A stretch of DNA of 64,000 nucleotides from NCBI GenBank assembly GCA_024280735.1, contig JAJRPO010000069.1, forward strand, positions 47,103 through 111,102. The letters run 5' to 3'. Positions 35,825 through 42,663 of this stretch are shown here, one piece after another. The first letter of the stretch is position 1. The number at the start of each line of letters is the position of its first letter. The position numbers and the translations under genes were made by a program. Source of the stretch: Alphaproteobacteria bacterium (GTDB taxonomy: Bacteria > Pseudomonadota > Alphaproteobacteria > Rhodobacterales > Rhodobacteraceae). Below the pieces are notes generated by a model. The model made no database searches, was not told the origin of the DNA, and saw only the letters and a list, made by a program, of their open reading frames with translations.

Positions 35825-36730
35825 TTAGTGTGGAAGCCCTTTCTGGCGATCCTTGCGATCTAGATCGATAGCCTGCTTAACGAACGAAGCCGATCTGGCC
35901 GTTGCCTTAGCACACGGGCCATTGCCTCTAGGGTTTTCATGGTCAATCCGTTCGCTGGCGAGTGCCTCGGCCATCATAACATAAATCAGTTCATTGGTGG
36001 GTATCGCATCGCGTAAGTTGACGTTTTTAGGCAGGTCGCGCATTGCGATAACTTGTTTCTTCGTGCCGCCTAATAACTCCTTGTAAACAGCGTTTGTGCA
36101 ATCCGCATAACCAAAGTTAACCACCTCGTGATCTTTGAGTGTTTCGGTGAACTGGTGACGTTTGGCCCTACCTAGTGCCCTCGTGGCCGCCCATTCGTTT
36201 CCCTTCGCTGTTGATCTTTGAAGTGTTTCATCCGCTAGTGTTTCGTCGCCAGACTTATGCCTCAGGAAGACTTCTTTAACTTCAATAGCCAAGCCGGGGT
36301 TGAGGTATTCAGCATAATCCAAAGCAAGTCGTGCGTCTGCGAATGTTCCGCCACCTTTTCCACACTTGGTGTAAATAGCTGATTTTAAGCCGCTAATCTC
36401 CTTATTACGAGAAAATCTCGTATTAAGATTCGACACTCTATTGATGCGCCCTTGGGTTGTCTTTAGCCGTGTCCATTCGTGAGGACCCTGGCTTCTTGGG
36501 GCTCCCGCCGCCTTGTGAATATCCCCCAAACAAATCATGCCCCATTTATCCATGGAGACTTGCTGCCCCCTGAGGATCAATCCCTCCGCTATTTTAGTGA
36601 AGGTTGAGGTTATCTCGGCGAGTTTTTCCGAGGATACCTCCGTTAGCCCGCTCGTTATTACGCCCTTTTGTGGCGTTGCGTAGCGTTGTTGTTCCGGAGT
36701 TTCGTCCGGGTGCAGTGAGTCGTCAGCCAT
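35825..36730 (-). CDS. KilA-N domain protein, possible antirepressor
   Basis: 301 residues from MADDSLHPDETPEQQ with AAGGA ahead; the frame before this start (to 36781) has no ribosome-binding site. Residues about 60-150 form a KilA-N DNA-binding domain: MICLGDIHKAAG, FADARLALDYAEYLNPGLAI and EVFLRHKSGD. The C-terminal 150 residues resemble phage antirepressor/Ant partners. As the repressor lacks a self-cleavage domain, this protein is a candidate for controlling induction (inference). Confidence 0.75.
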   Translation of the reverse strand: MADDSLHPDETPEQQRYATPQKGVITSGLTEVSSEKLAEITSTFTKIAEGLILRGQQVSMDKWGMICLGDIHKAAGAPRSQGPHEWTRLKTTQGRINRVSNLNTRFSRNKEISGLKSAIYTKCGKGGGTFADARLALDYAEYLNPGLAIEVKEVFLRHKSGDETLADETLQRSTAKGNEWAATRALGRAKRHQFTETLKDHEVVNFGYADCTNAVYKELLGGTKKQVIAMRDLPKNVNLRDAIPTNELIYVMMAEALASERIDHENPRGNGPCAKATARSASFVKQAIDLDRKDRQKGLPH

Positions 36731-36779
36731 TAGCTGTTCCTTAAAATTGGAGACGACATAGGACTTGACTATTATGATC

Positions 36780-36799
36780 AAAAAACGGTAGTTTTACCG
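36780..36799 (-). terminator. Weak terminator-like hairpin upstream of the KilA-N gene
   Basis: CGGTA (36786-36790) and TACCG (36795-36799) enclose a 4-base loop. On the minus strand they are followed by six T residues. The stem is only 5 bp, so activity is uncertain. It could stop leftward transcripts from the exported-protein gene. Confidence 0.45.
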
Positions 36800-36838
36800 C
36801 ATTCACATGATCTGCTCGCCCTATGTCGGCGGTGGATA

Positions 36839-36872
36839 TAAGCCACGGACTCTTCGACCAGTCCGTGGCTTA
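36839..36872. other. Long perfect hairpin in a gene-free stretch
   Basis: A 13-bp perfect inverted repeat (TAAGCCACGGACT at 36839-36851 with its complement at 36860-36872) has an 8-base loop and no T tract on either side. It lies in a 480-bp gene-free stretch (36731-37210). The rest of that stretch (36873-37210) shows no convincing gene or site. Confidence 0.6.
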
Positions 36873-37210
36873 CCTGTTTATAACGCATCCTCAACCACGA
36901 CGCAACAGACGCAATGCAATATTGCGCGCAGAACGCCCTTATTGGCCCGTACAGGCTAGGGTCATGTTTTTTTGATGCTGGGTACGGCAGGTGGATTTAG
37001 GAGCCTCTACGGGGTAAAAAAATCTTTTAAGTCGTGTTCGTGCAACGTTCCCGTATCCATATTTCAAGGTTTCTATGGGCGCTCTGCGTCCACAGCCGAG
37101 TCGCAATACGTCGCTATGCGTGGTTTTTCATTAAGTTTGTCAATTTTATTGAAACTTACCTAGCGTAATCTGCTCGTAGCTATATCCCGCATTTCTGTTT
37201 GCGCAAGGGG

Positions 37211-37708
37211 TTACTCGGAAAATTCAACGTCGGTAATCTCAATCTTGATTTCGCCTCCCCATTCATCGCCTAGATTTGTAGCAGTCATCCACTTGTCCTT
37301 CTTCATCCGGAAAGTGTAATTGGGTTTAAGTGGGCCTCTGTCGTTAAAATTATGCTCTGAGGCCCAGATTGGAAGGTAATCTTCCTCAAAAAAAGCATTA
37401 CCCTCTTTGTCCAAAAAGTAGACGACAACCTTAATTTTGGTAAGGGTCTCAATCCCACTATTCTTGATGGCATACCGAATTGCAGGCACGTGATCGTCTG
37501 AGTAGGTCTTGATGTATTCCGCTTGGATTTCAATCAGTTTCAGATACTCACTAATATACTCCTTCTTCTCCGGTGAAGTACTGGGCGCTTCATGCGACCA
37601 AGCTAATCCAGCGAACAGGAAGGGGAGCAGGGACGTTAAAAATATCCTACTCAGCACGTTAATGCCCTTCAGGTATCTTCTATTATTACTTATTGGTCGC
37701 TCAGTCAT
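37211..37708 (-). CDS. Exported/anchored FxLYD-like protein, possible lysogenic-conversion gene
   Basis: 165 residues from MTERPISNNRRYLKG with GAGG ahead; a GTG two codons upstream is possible. A hydrophobic segment (FLTSLLPFLFAGLAWS, about 23-38) is a signal peptide or anchor. The remainder resembles the FxLYD/beta-sandwich type: VPAIRYAIKNSG, KIKVVVYFLDKEGNAFFEED and EIKIEITDVEF. It stands alone between the repressor and the KilA-N gene, where lysogenic-conversion genes often sit. Function unknown. Confidence 0.6.
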   Translation of the reverse strand: MTERPISNNRRYLKGINVLSRIFLTSLLPFLFAGLAWSHEAPSTSPEKKEYISEYLKLIEIQAEYIKTYSDDHVPAIRYAIKNSGIETLTKIKVVVYFLDKEGNAFFEEDYLPIWASEHNFNDRGPLKPNYTFRMKKDKWMTATNLGDEWGGEIKIEITDVEFSE

Positions 37709-37978
37709 TTCCACCTCAAATTGCTACACTCCCCACCCTCGCAACCCCCGCGCGATTCGTCAAACCCATCCTCGCTAAATATCCCCTTGGGAGAGTCATG
37801 GCTGCATCACTCAACCCGCCATATTCCCGACACATTTCCGCGCTCTTTTAAGCAAATTCGTGACAATTTTATCGTGATTCGCTGCTTGGATTGCTTGCAG
37901 ACGTTGGAATGTGAAAATTAGTGGAGGAATGTGGTGTGGGTGAAGAGAAATCAGCTGAAATGGGTCACAAAAATGACG

Positions 37979-38323
37979 TTATTGGCCTGCTTCGTGAGGT
38001 TTTGGCGCGTCAGGACGTTCATTCTCGGTCTGAGCTTTTGCAAAATTCAATACGGTCCGGCGATCTTGATCGGATAGCTTGGATAGAAGCAAGGCTATCT
38101 CAGCGCCTTCTGACACTTCTTCGCCCCCCATAAACTCCTCTAAGGTTTTCCCGAATACGTTCGCGATAGCCATGGCATCTTCAACATTTGTGGATTTACT
38201 TTTATTCTGTTTGAGTTTTTTGAGTTGCTCATATGATACCTCAGCAGCATCCGCCACTGACTTGAGTGACTTGCCGCTATCTTCGATTGCCTCCATTAGG
38301 CTGTCTCTAAATGTTTTGCTCAT
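37979..38323 (-). CDS. XRE-family phage repressor (CI-like, without cleavage domain)
   Basis: 114 residues. The N-terminal helix-turn-helix runs about 18-60 (SGKSLKSVADAAEVSYEQLK, then NVEDAMAIANVFGKTLEEFM). The C-terminal 40 residues are a short helical dimerisation-type tail, with no LexA/S24 peptidase domain. It is transcribed away from the Cro-like gene, with operators between them and at the leftward promoter. No Shine-Dalgarno is present, and the predicted transcript start coincides with the ATG, so the mRNA is probably leaderless, as with lambda cI. Confidence 0.85.
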   Translation of the reverse strand: MSKTFRDSLMEAIEDSGKSLKSVADAAEVSYEQLKKLKQNKSKSTNVEDAMAIANVFGKTLEEFMGGEEVSEGAEIALLLSKLSDQDRRTVLNFAKAQTENERPDAPKPHEAGQ

Positions 38324-38329
38324 ATTGTG

Positions 38330-38358
38330 AAAATACTCACTTTTGATTTACTTGGTAA
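38330..38358 (-). promoter_or_regulatory. Repressor maintenance promoter (PRM-like)
   Basis: On the minus strand TTACCA (38353-38358) and TATTTT (38330-38335) are 17 bp apart. The expected start point falls at about 38323, the A of the repressor ATG. Operator 38359-38374 abuts the -35 box, a position from which a bound repressor could activate transcription. Confidence 0.6.
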
Positions 38359-38374
38359 GGCGACAAATATCCCT
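38359..38374. promoter_or_regulatory. Repressor operator OR (repressor-proximal)
   Basis: GGCGACAAATATCCCT matches the GGGGATA-nn-TATCCCC consensus at 11 of 14 positions. It touches the -35 box of the rightward promoter (38374) on one side and that of the repressor promoter (38358) on the other. Confidence 0.6.
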
Positions 38375-38403
38375 TGACAAATGGGGATAATAATCCCCAT
38401 AAG
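38374..38403 (+). promoter_or_regulatory. Rightward early promoter (PR-like)
   Basis: A consensus -35 TTGACA (38374-38379) is followed after 18 bp by CATAAG (38398-38403), a weaker -10. Operator 38383-38398 fills the spacer, mirroring the leftward promoter. The first gene starts at 38409. Confidence 0.7.
38383..38398. promoter_or_regulatory. Repressor operator OR (promoter spacer)
   Basis: GGGGATAATAATCCCC differs from the perfect dyad at one position. It lies between the -35 and -10 boxes of the rightward promoter, centred 24 bp from the neighbouring operator. Confidence 0.8.
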
Positions 38404-38408
38404 GGGAA

Positions 38409-38612
38409 ATGACATCACAAGAATTAATAACGCTTATCGAAAAAGAAGCGCTCTCACGCGGTTTAGCTGAGGCCACTCTTTGCCGTTTAGCAACGGGCAA
38501 CAATCGCTTGCATCGCACCCTTGTTCAGGGGGGCAGCTGCACACTTGATGTTGCTGAGCGGTTCCGAGTTTACGTTAACGACAAGCCCCCCGCCGATGTG
38601 GCCGCAGAATGA
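38409..38612 (+). CDS. Cro-like small regulator
   Basis: 67 residues, MTSQELITLIEKEALSRGLA at the start and a helix-turn-helix-like middle (LAEATLCRLATGNNRLHRTL). AAGGGGAA precedes the ATG. As first gene of the rightward operon, divergent from the repressor and sharing its operators, it occupies the cro position. The DNA-binding fold is inferred from pattern and place, not from a strong motif match. Confidence 0.65.
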   Translation: MTSQELITLIEKEALSRGLAEATLCRLATGNNRLHRTLVQGGSCTLDVAERFRVYVNDKPPADVAAE

Positions 38613-38971
38613 GCATCTTCGATCATAAATTCCCTTTCCTGAAAATTGCTAAACTAGCCACAGGATACCGGACAGGGCATGAAAAATCTTTCCGCGTCAA
38701 TCGGGTGAAATCGCGTAAGTTCGCCCGTGAACGGTTTGCTGTGATGCTGGTAACGGCGTTTAGAGGCGAGACCCCGCAGGACGTAGCGAACAATGCCGCT
38801 GAAAGCCTCGGGGTATCCAGCCGCCAAGTTATGAACTGGCTCAAGGGCGAGAGTTCACCGGCGTTTGAGCATGTTGTCGTTGTCGGCACTGTCTTGGGTA
38901 TCTGGAAGACCATGGAAATCATGTGCCTGAGCAAAAGCCGTGATGAAGTGGCGAGGATGATCCAGCAATGA
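38609..38971 (+). CDS. Helix-turn-helix phage protein
   Basis: 120 residues with a basic N-terminal part (FRVNRVKSRKFARERF) and an HTH-like segment (QDVANNAAESLGVSSRQVMN, then WLKGESSPAFEHVVVVG). It overlaps the Cro-like gene by 4 bp. It could be a CII-like or replication-associated regulator; no named family is recognised. Confidence 0.6.
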   Translation: MSIFDHKFPFLKIAKLATGYRTGHEKSFRVNRVKSRKFARERFAVMLVTAFRGETPQDVANNAAESLGVSSRQVMNWLKGESSPAFEHVVVVGTVLGIWKTMEIMCLSKSRDEVARMIQQ

Positions 38972-39312
38972 GCGTTGCAAGCGAATTATCCGTGTTTTTC
39001 GTGTCGGATTTGGCGGGTGATCCTGCGTATTCCGTCATTCAATCCTTCCTGGCGAACACGCTGGCGCATTACGCCATTGGCATGACGGCGGGGCTGGCAA
39101 TGTTCCTGCTGGAAAAGCCGATTGTGTGGCTGTTGCTGCCATTGGCGCTGATCGTTCTCAAGGAAATATTTTTCGACGTTCCAAATTCATGGGGTGAGCC
39201 TTTGGTTATCGCAGACAGCATCTGGGATGTTTTCTGCTACCTGTTTGGGTTTGCCGTTCAATTCTGGGCCGTGATGGCTGAACCAAGGGAGGCAAAAAAT
39301 GCGCGCGATTGA
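38968..39312 (+). CDS. Multi-pass small membrane protein
   Basis: 114 residues with about three membrane segments (YAIGMTAGLAMFLLEK, IVWLLLPLALIVLKEIFF and VFCYLFGFAVQFWAVMA). It overlaps its upstream neighbour by 4 bp. Similar proteins occur in early regions of Rhodobacteraceae phages, as I recall, without known function. Confidence 0.6.
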   Translation: MSVASELSVFFVSDLAGDPAYSVIQSFLANTLAHYAIGMTAGLAMFLLEKPIVWLLLPLALIVLKEIFFDVPNSWGEPLVIADSIWDVFCYLFGFAVQFWAVMAEPREAKNARD

Positions 39313-39418
39313 AGCCATTTTATTCACTACGGCAATAGTGCTGTTTTTCGGTATTGGATTTGTGGTTTTTGATGGGCTGTCCGGCCTGTCAGGACTGAAC
39401 ATCGGCCTGATCCCCTAA
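39299..39418 (+). CDS. Very small membrane protein
   Basis: A 39-residue ORF behind an excellent AGGGAGG ribosome-binding site. It overlaps the previous stop by 14 bp. The sequence MRAIEAILFTTAIVLFFGIG continues into a short polar tail, a single membrane helix. Function unknown. Confidence 0.6.
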   Translation: MRAIEAILFTTAIVLFFGIGFVVFDGLSGLSGLNIGLIP

Positions 39419-39446
39419 ACCCCACTCACTGAGCAAGGATATGAAA

Positions 39447-39563
39447 ATGAAAAATGCACTTTTGGGAATGGCATTTATGGCCGCACTCACCACCGTTTCA
39501 TCCGCTACCTCCTATGTGGGGCTGTATTGGCTGCCCTTCTTTGATGAACAGGCCCAGCCATGA
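39447..39563 (+). CDS. Very small membrane protein, paralogous start to the next gene
   Basis: 38 residues from MKNALLGMAFMAALTTVSSA; an ATG two codons upstream is an alternative, but AAGGA spacing favours this one. Its pattern MKNA-x2-G ... SYVGLYW recurs in the next gene as MKNA-x2-G ... SYGGLYW, so the two are probably duplicates. One membrane segment. Confidence 0.55.
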   Translation: MKNALLGMAFMAALTTVSSATSYVGLYWLPFFDEQAQP

Positions 39564-39597
39564 ACCCCACTTCACAGAAACCACAAAGGATTTTCAA

Positions 39598-39918
39598 ATG
39601 AAAAACGCAGCATTCGGAATTGGCCTAGCCATCGTCGCAATCGTTAGCCTCATGGCCCTGTCTTACGGCGGGCTTTACTGGGCTGGATTCCTTGGCGCTA
39701 AGCGCGAGGCAATCCGCACAGAAATTCACCGCGAGAGCCAATCCTACACCGATGGCATGCGGATCGAATTAGGCCGCATCAAAATGGAATACGACAAGGC
39801 TGATAGCGCCGGACGTATCGGCATCAAGGCCCACGTCCAAGACACCTATTCGCGGGTGGATACAGCAAACTACCCCGATCACCTGAAATCTTTCCTCTCT
39901 CAAAATGGAGTTTACTAA
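39598..39918 (+). CDS. Membrane-anchored phage protein with helical cytoplasmic/periplasmic part
   Basis: 106 residues from MKNAAFGIGLAIVAIVSLMA, one N-terminal helix, then a long charged helical domain (REAIRTEIHRESQSYTDGMR and following) ending at VDTANYPDHLKSFLSQNGVY. AAAGGA lies ahead of the ATG. The shape recurs in many phages without an assigned function. Confidence 0.6.
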   Translation: MKNAAFGIGLAIVAIVSLMALSYGGLYWAGFLGAKREAIRTEIHRESQSYTDGMRIELGRIKMEYDKADSAGRIGIKAHVQDTYSRVDTANYPDHLKSFLSQNGVY

Positions 39919-39920
39919 AC

Positions 39921-40448
39921 ATGAAACGTATTTTTGCAGCAGTTGCAGTTTTAACCTGCCTTGCCTCGGTGGCGATTGCCATGGGGTCAACCACAAAGGT
40001 TCCGACTTCTGACCAAATTCAAGCACAGCAGGCAGAAGCTCTGGCCCGTGAGGCCACTCAGAAAGTTGGCTCGCCGGCAATCACCAACTTCACCGAAAAG
40101 AAGCTGGTGCGTTGGCTGTATGAATTGCGCGATGAACCGAACTACCGGACATACAGCTACATTATGACAATGACCGGAAAGCTGATCAAGATTTGCGACA
40201 GCGTGGGCTACGGGATTAATACATCCGTGCAGTTTTCCAACCCTGAAAAGGTGGTCGCGAACACCAGATCATCAACTTATGGCTCGGTATTTGGCACACT
40301 TCCACAGGCGGAACCCAACGGTCTGTTCATGCCGGAGGGTCTGGCGGCAACCTACATCATGTGCGTTGACGCGAAAAACGACGATGTGAAGGCTGTCTAC
40401 GTTGAGCCGGAAGTTATCGTTTCACCATTTCCACTGTCATTTGAGTGA
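39921..40448 (+). CDS. Exported phage protein of a widespread family
   Basis: 175 residues with a signal peptide (MKRIFAAVAVLTCLASVAIA). The mature part has ITNFTEKKLVRWLYELRDEP, CDSVGYGINTSVQFSNPEK, PQAEPNGLFMPEG and YVEPEVIVSPFPL, a set I recognise from hypothetical proteins of diverse tailed phages. Function unknown; it acts outside the cytoplasm. Confidence 0.7.
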   Translation: MKRIFAAVAVLTCLASVAIAMGSTTKVPTSDQIQAQQAEALAREATQKVGSPAITNFTEKKLVRWLYELRDEPNYRTYSYIMTMTGKLIKICDSVGYGINTSVQFSNPEKVVANTRSSTYGSVFGTLPQAEPNGLFMPEGLAATYIMCVDAKNDDVKAVYVEPEVIVSPFPLSFE

Positions 40449-40518
40449 CCTCTTTTCTGCCCCTTGGCGACAGGGGGCAGCGATGGAAGCCATTCGCAAT
40501 TAAGGGCAACGTGCCAGC

Positions 40519-40695
40519 ATGACCACAAAGACAATCATCAAAGCAAGTGGCGACAGTGTAACCATCACCATGCCGCGCAGTGAAGTCCACGGGCTTTGCG
40601 TGGCGCTGAAACGCTGCCCCTGCAACGCCCCCAAGTCCAACGCAACACAGGATATTCGCGACCGCCTGTGTTCGGGGCTGGAGAAGGTTCGTTAG
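40519..40695 (+). CDS. Small cysteine-containing phage protein
   Basis: A 58-residue ORF, MTTKTIIKASGDSVTITMPR at the start, then LCVALKRCPCNAPKSNATQD. The three clustered cysteines and DIRDRL tail resemble short proteins of other Rhodobacteraceae prophages. The ribosome-binding site is weak and far (AAGGG). Confidence 0.5.
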   Translation: MTTKTIIKASGDSVTITMPRSEVHGLCVALKRCPCNAPKSNATQDIRDRLCSGLEKVR

Positions 40696-40745
40696 GGTCG
40701 GTCGTGCCGTGAAATTCAACACTCAATCCAAAATAAGGAAATAAA

Positions 40746-41198
40746 ATGCCCAAAGATACAGACACAGCAGAAGACGTCATAAATATCAATGAACTCCAAA
40801 TCGAAACCCTTGCTGGCGACCTGCGTGATGCGATGCTTATGCAGTTCAGGGAAGCAAGAACGCCGTGGAGCGTTATGACTGAGGACATGCAACGCGATAT
40901 TGCCAACAGCATGGACTTGGCGGCGAAGGATTTGGTTCGCAATACCGTACGATTGATGACTGGTTTTGAATGGCCGCGTTGCGTCGTGACGCTCGGTGAA
41001 GTCAAAATCATGGGCGACAAAGGGATCGAAGCCAAGATTAAAACGGCGAATGTTGAGGAAAACCGGAATGTTCTTGGTGATCATGTGGGTGATCACGTCA
41101 TGGTTTTGATGGTCGACTCAGAAACATTCATGGGCGAGCGCGAACCCGCTGAAATTTCGCCAGATCAATCTGAAATGGATGTGGATGGCGAGGAGTAA
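40746..41198 (+). CDS. Phage early protein of unknown function
   Basis: 150 residues, acidic at both ends (DTAEDVININELQIETLAGD; SPDQSEMDVDGEE). A central part (RCVVTLGEVKIMGDKGIEAK) looks like a beta-rich domain. AAGGA lies ahead of the ATG. It lies 3 bp before rusA, so it belongs to the recombination/replication set. Confidence 0.6.
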   Translation: MPKDTDTAEDVININELQIETLAGDLRDAMLMQFREARTPWSVMTEDMQRDIANSMDLAAKDLVRNTVRLMTGFEWPRCVVTLGEVKIMGDKGIEAKIKTANVEENRNVLGDHVGDHVMVLMVDSETFMGEREPAEISPDQSEMDVDGEE

Positions 41199-41201
41199 CC
41201 C

Positions 41202-41711
41202 ATGACGACGTGCGTGATCATCCCCGGAAAACCACAAGCAAAAGCAAGGCCCCGTGCGACGGTTCGGGGGGGGCACGCCGTTGTCTACAACCCAAAATCA
41301 AATGAAATCGCGGAGGCTAGAATTAAATCGCTGGCCGGCCCGTTTTTTCACAAGCCATTTCAGGGTGCGGTCGTGGTCGTGATAAACGCCTATTTCCGTC
41401 CGGCAAAAAGCTGGAGCAAGAAAAAGCGCGCGGCCGCCCTAGGGGGGCCGCACACCCAAAAGCCGGATTTCGATAATGTTGGAAAGCTGTGCTGTGACGC
41501 CCTAAACGGCACCGCCTACATCGATGATGCTCAGATCGCCAGCGCCGTAGTCAATAAGTGGTGGAGTGAGACCGAGAGGGTCGAGATCGAGGTCACGCCT
41601 TTCTCTGCGATTATGTGCAGAAGCCCGGAAGTTGCGGAACTTCCTGTTCACCGGGCAATCAACGGCGACGACAAACCGAAGGGTGTGAATATCACGCTGG
41701 TGACGGGATGA
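41202..41711 (+). CDS. rusA: RusA-family Holliday junction resolvase
   Basis: 169 residues. IIPGKPQAKARPRAT (about 6-20) opens the RusA fold. The metal-binding aspartates are in KPDFDNVGK (about 87-95) and YIDDAQI (about 106-112). It resolves branched DNA during phage recombination or before packaging. Overlaps the next gene by 4 bp. Confidence 0.93.
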   Translation: MTTCVIIPGKPQAKARPRATVRGGHAVVYNPKSNEIAEARIKSLAGPFFHKPFQGAVVVVINAYFRPAKSWSKKKRAAALGGPHTQKPDFDNVGKLCCDALNGTAYIDDAQIASAVVNKWWSETERVEIEVTPFSAIMCRSPEVAELPVHRAINGDDKPKGVNITLVTG

Positions 41712-41878
41712 CCAAAAAAGCCACCATCCAAGTATCATCCTGCATTGCCGCCAGAGGCGACGTAGTGGCCACCGGCACAGACAGCCGCGGGCAACGCACG
41801 GCAACCGTCGAGTTCAGGCTGGGCGGCGCTGTGTGCCGGAAGACAGGGGTTGTTTTGGCGCGCGAGGTGGAGAAGTGA
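41708..41878 (+). CDS. Small phage protein of unknown function
   Basis: 56 residues, MTKKATIQVSSCIAARGDVV, start fixed by the ATGA overlap with rusA; its stop overlaps the GTG start of the methylase. Probably a small beta-rich protein. No family recognised. Confidence 0.55.
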   Translation: MTKKATIQVSSCIAARGDVVATGTDSRGQRTATVEFRLGGAVCRKTGVVLAREVEK

Positions 41879-42663
41879 CGGCGGCGGGTGGGATTATCCG
41901 AGAAGTCATAATCGGGGCTTGCCGCCTGATTTTGGGCGATGCGCGGGATGTGCTGCCAGAGCTGGTTGGGGTCGCCGATGTGGTTGCCTCTGACTTGCCG
42001 TATAAGCTGACCTCTGGCGGCAATGCGGGCGGGTCGATGAAGGGCAAGTTTGCCCCTGACGAATACGACAACGGCGGCGAGTTGTTTGATATTGTGCGTT
42101 GGTCTGAAATTGGCGGGCCAATCTATCGCGCCTGCAAGAAAAACGCCGATATCTACATCATGGCCAACGACAAGAACCTGTTTCCGGCCTTTGGCGGCTT
42201 CACGGGGGCCGGTTTCAAATTCCACAATTTTCTGACGTGGGACAAAATCAGCCCGACGCGCAATCGCTGGTACATGAAGGAACTGGAATACACATTGTAC
42301 CTGTGGAAGGGCAACGCGCGCACGATTACCAATTGCGGATCAAAGCAGCGTTTTGAGTGCCCGCGCCCCAAGGGTGTGGATTGGCATTCGACGCCAAAAC
42401 CCGTGCCGTTGATGGCACATTATATCAACAATTCATCCGATGTTGGCGCGACGGTTCTGGATCCGTTTGCGGGCACGGGGGCCACGTTGTTGGCGGCTGC
42501 GGCCTTTGGCCGGCGGTCCATCGGGATCGAGGTTAACGAGACGTATTTTGATCTGCTTTGTGAGCGGGTCGAGGATGCTTATCGTTGCGGATTTGAGGGT
42601 ATCCGCGCGGAATGTGCAGCTGCTGAGGCGGCGCAGTCTGCTGCCAGCAGGAGGGCTGTGTAG
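41875..42663 (+). CDS. DNA N6-adenine/N4-cytosine methyltransferase
   Basis: 262 residues from a GTG overlapping the previous stop. The catalytic motif IV reads DLPY (about 40-43, in VASDLPYKL), and the SAM motif VLDPFAGTGATLLAAAAFGR comes later in the chain, the beta-type order of DNA methylases. As a phage orphan methylase it may protect phage DNA from host restriction. The recognition sequence cannot be read. No cognate endonuclease is adjacent. Confidence 0.88.
   Translation: MTAAGGIIREVIIGACRLILGDARDVLPELVGVADVVASDLPYKLTSGGNAGGSMKGKFAPDEYDNGGELFDIVRWSEIGGPIYRACKKNADIYIMANDKNLFPAFGGFTGAGFKFHNFLTWDKISPTRNRWYMKELEYTLYLWKGNARTITNCGSKQRFECPRPKGVDWHSTPKPVPLMAHYINNSSDVGATVLDPFAGTGATLLAAAAFGRRSIGIEVNETYFDLLCERVEDAYRCGFEGIRAECAAAEAAQSAASRRAV

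Noticed and set aside
36972..37163. Plus-strand 63-codon open frame in the gene-free stretch
   Set aside because: No ribosome-binding site, unusual composition, and no operon context; too weak to call a gene.
37921..38133. Plus-strand 70-codon open frame behind GGAGG
   Set aside because: Most of it is antisense to the repressor gene and its codons mirror the repressor's; the short unique part is not protein-like.
39299..39918. The small membrane proteins as a holin/spanin lysis cassette
   Set aside because: They sit in the early operon far from the late genes, with no endolysin beside them; membrane segments alone are not enough.
41692..42225. Minus-strand 177-codon open frame
   Set aside because: Antisense to the DNA methylase, whose motifs fix the coding strand.
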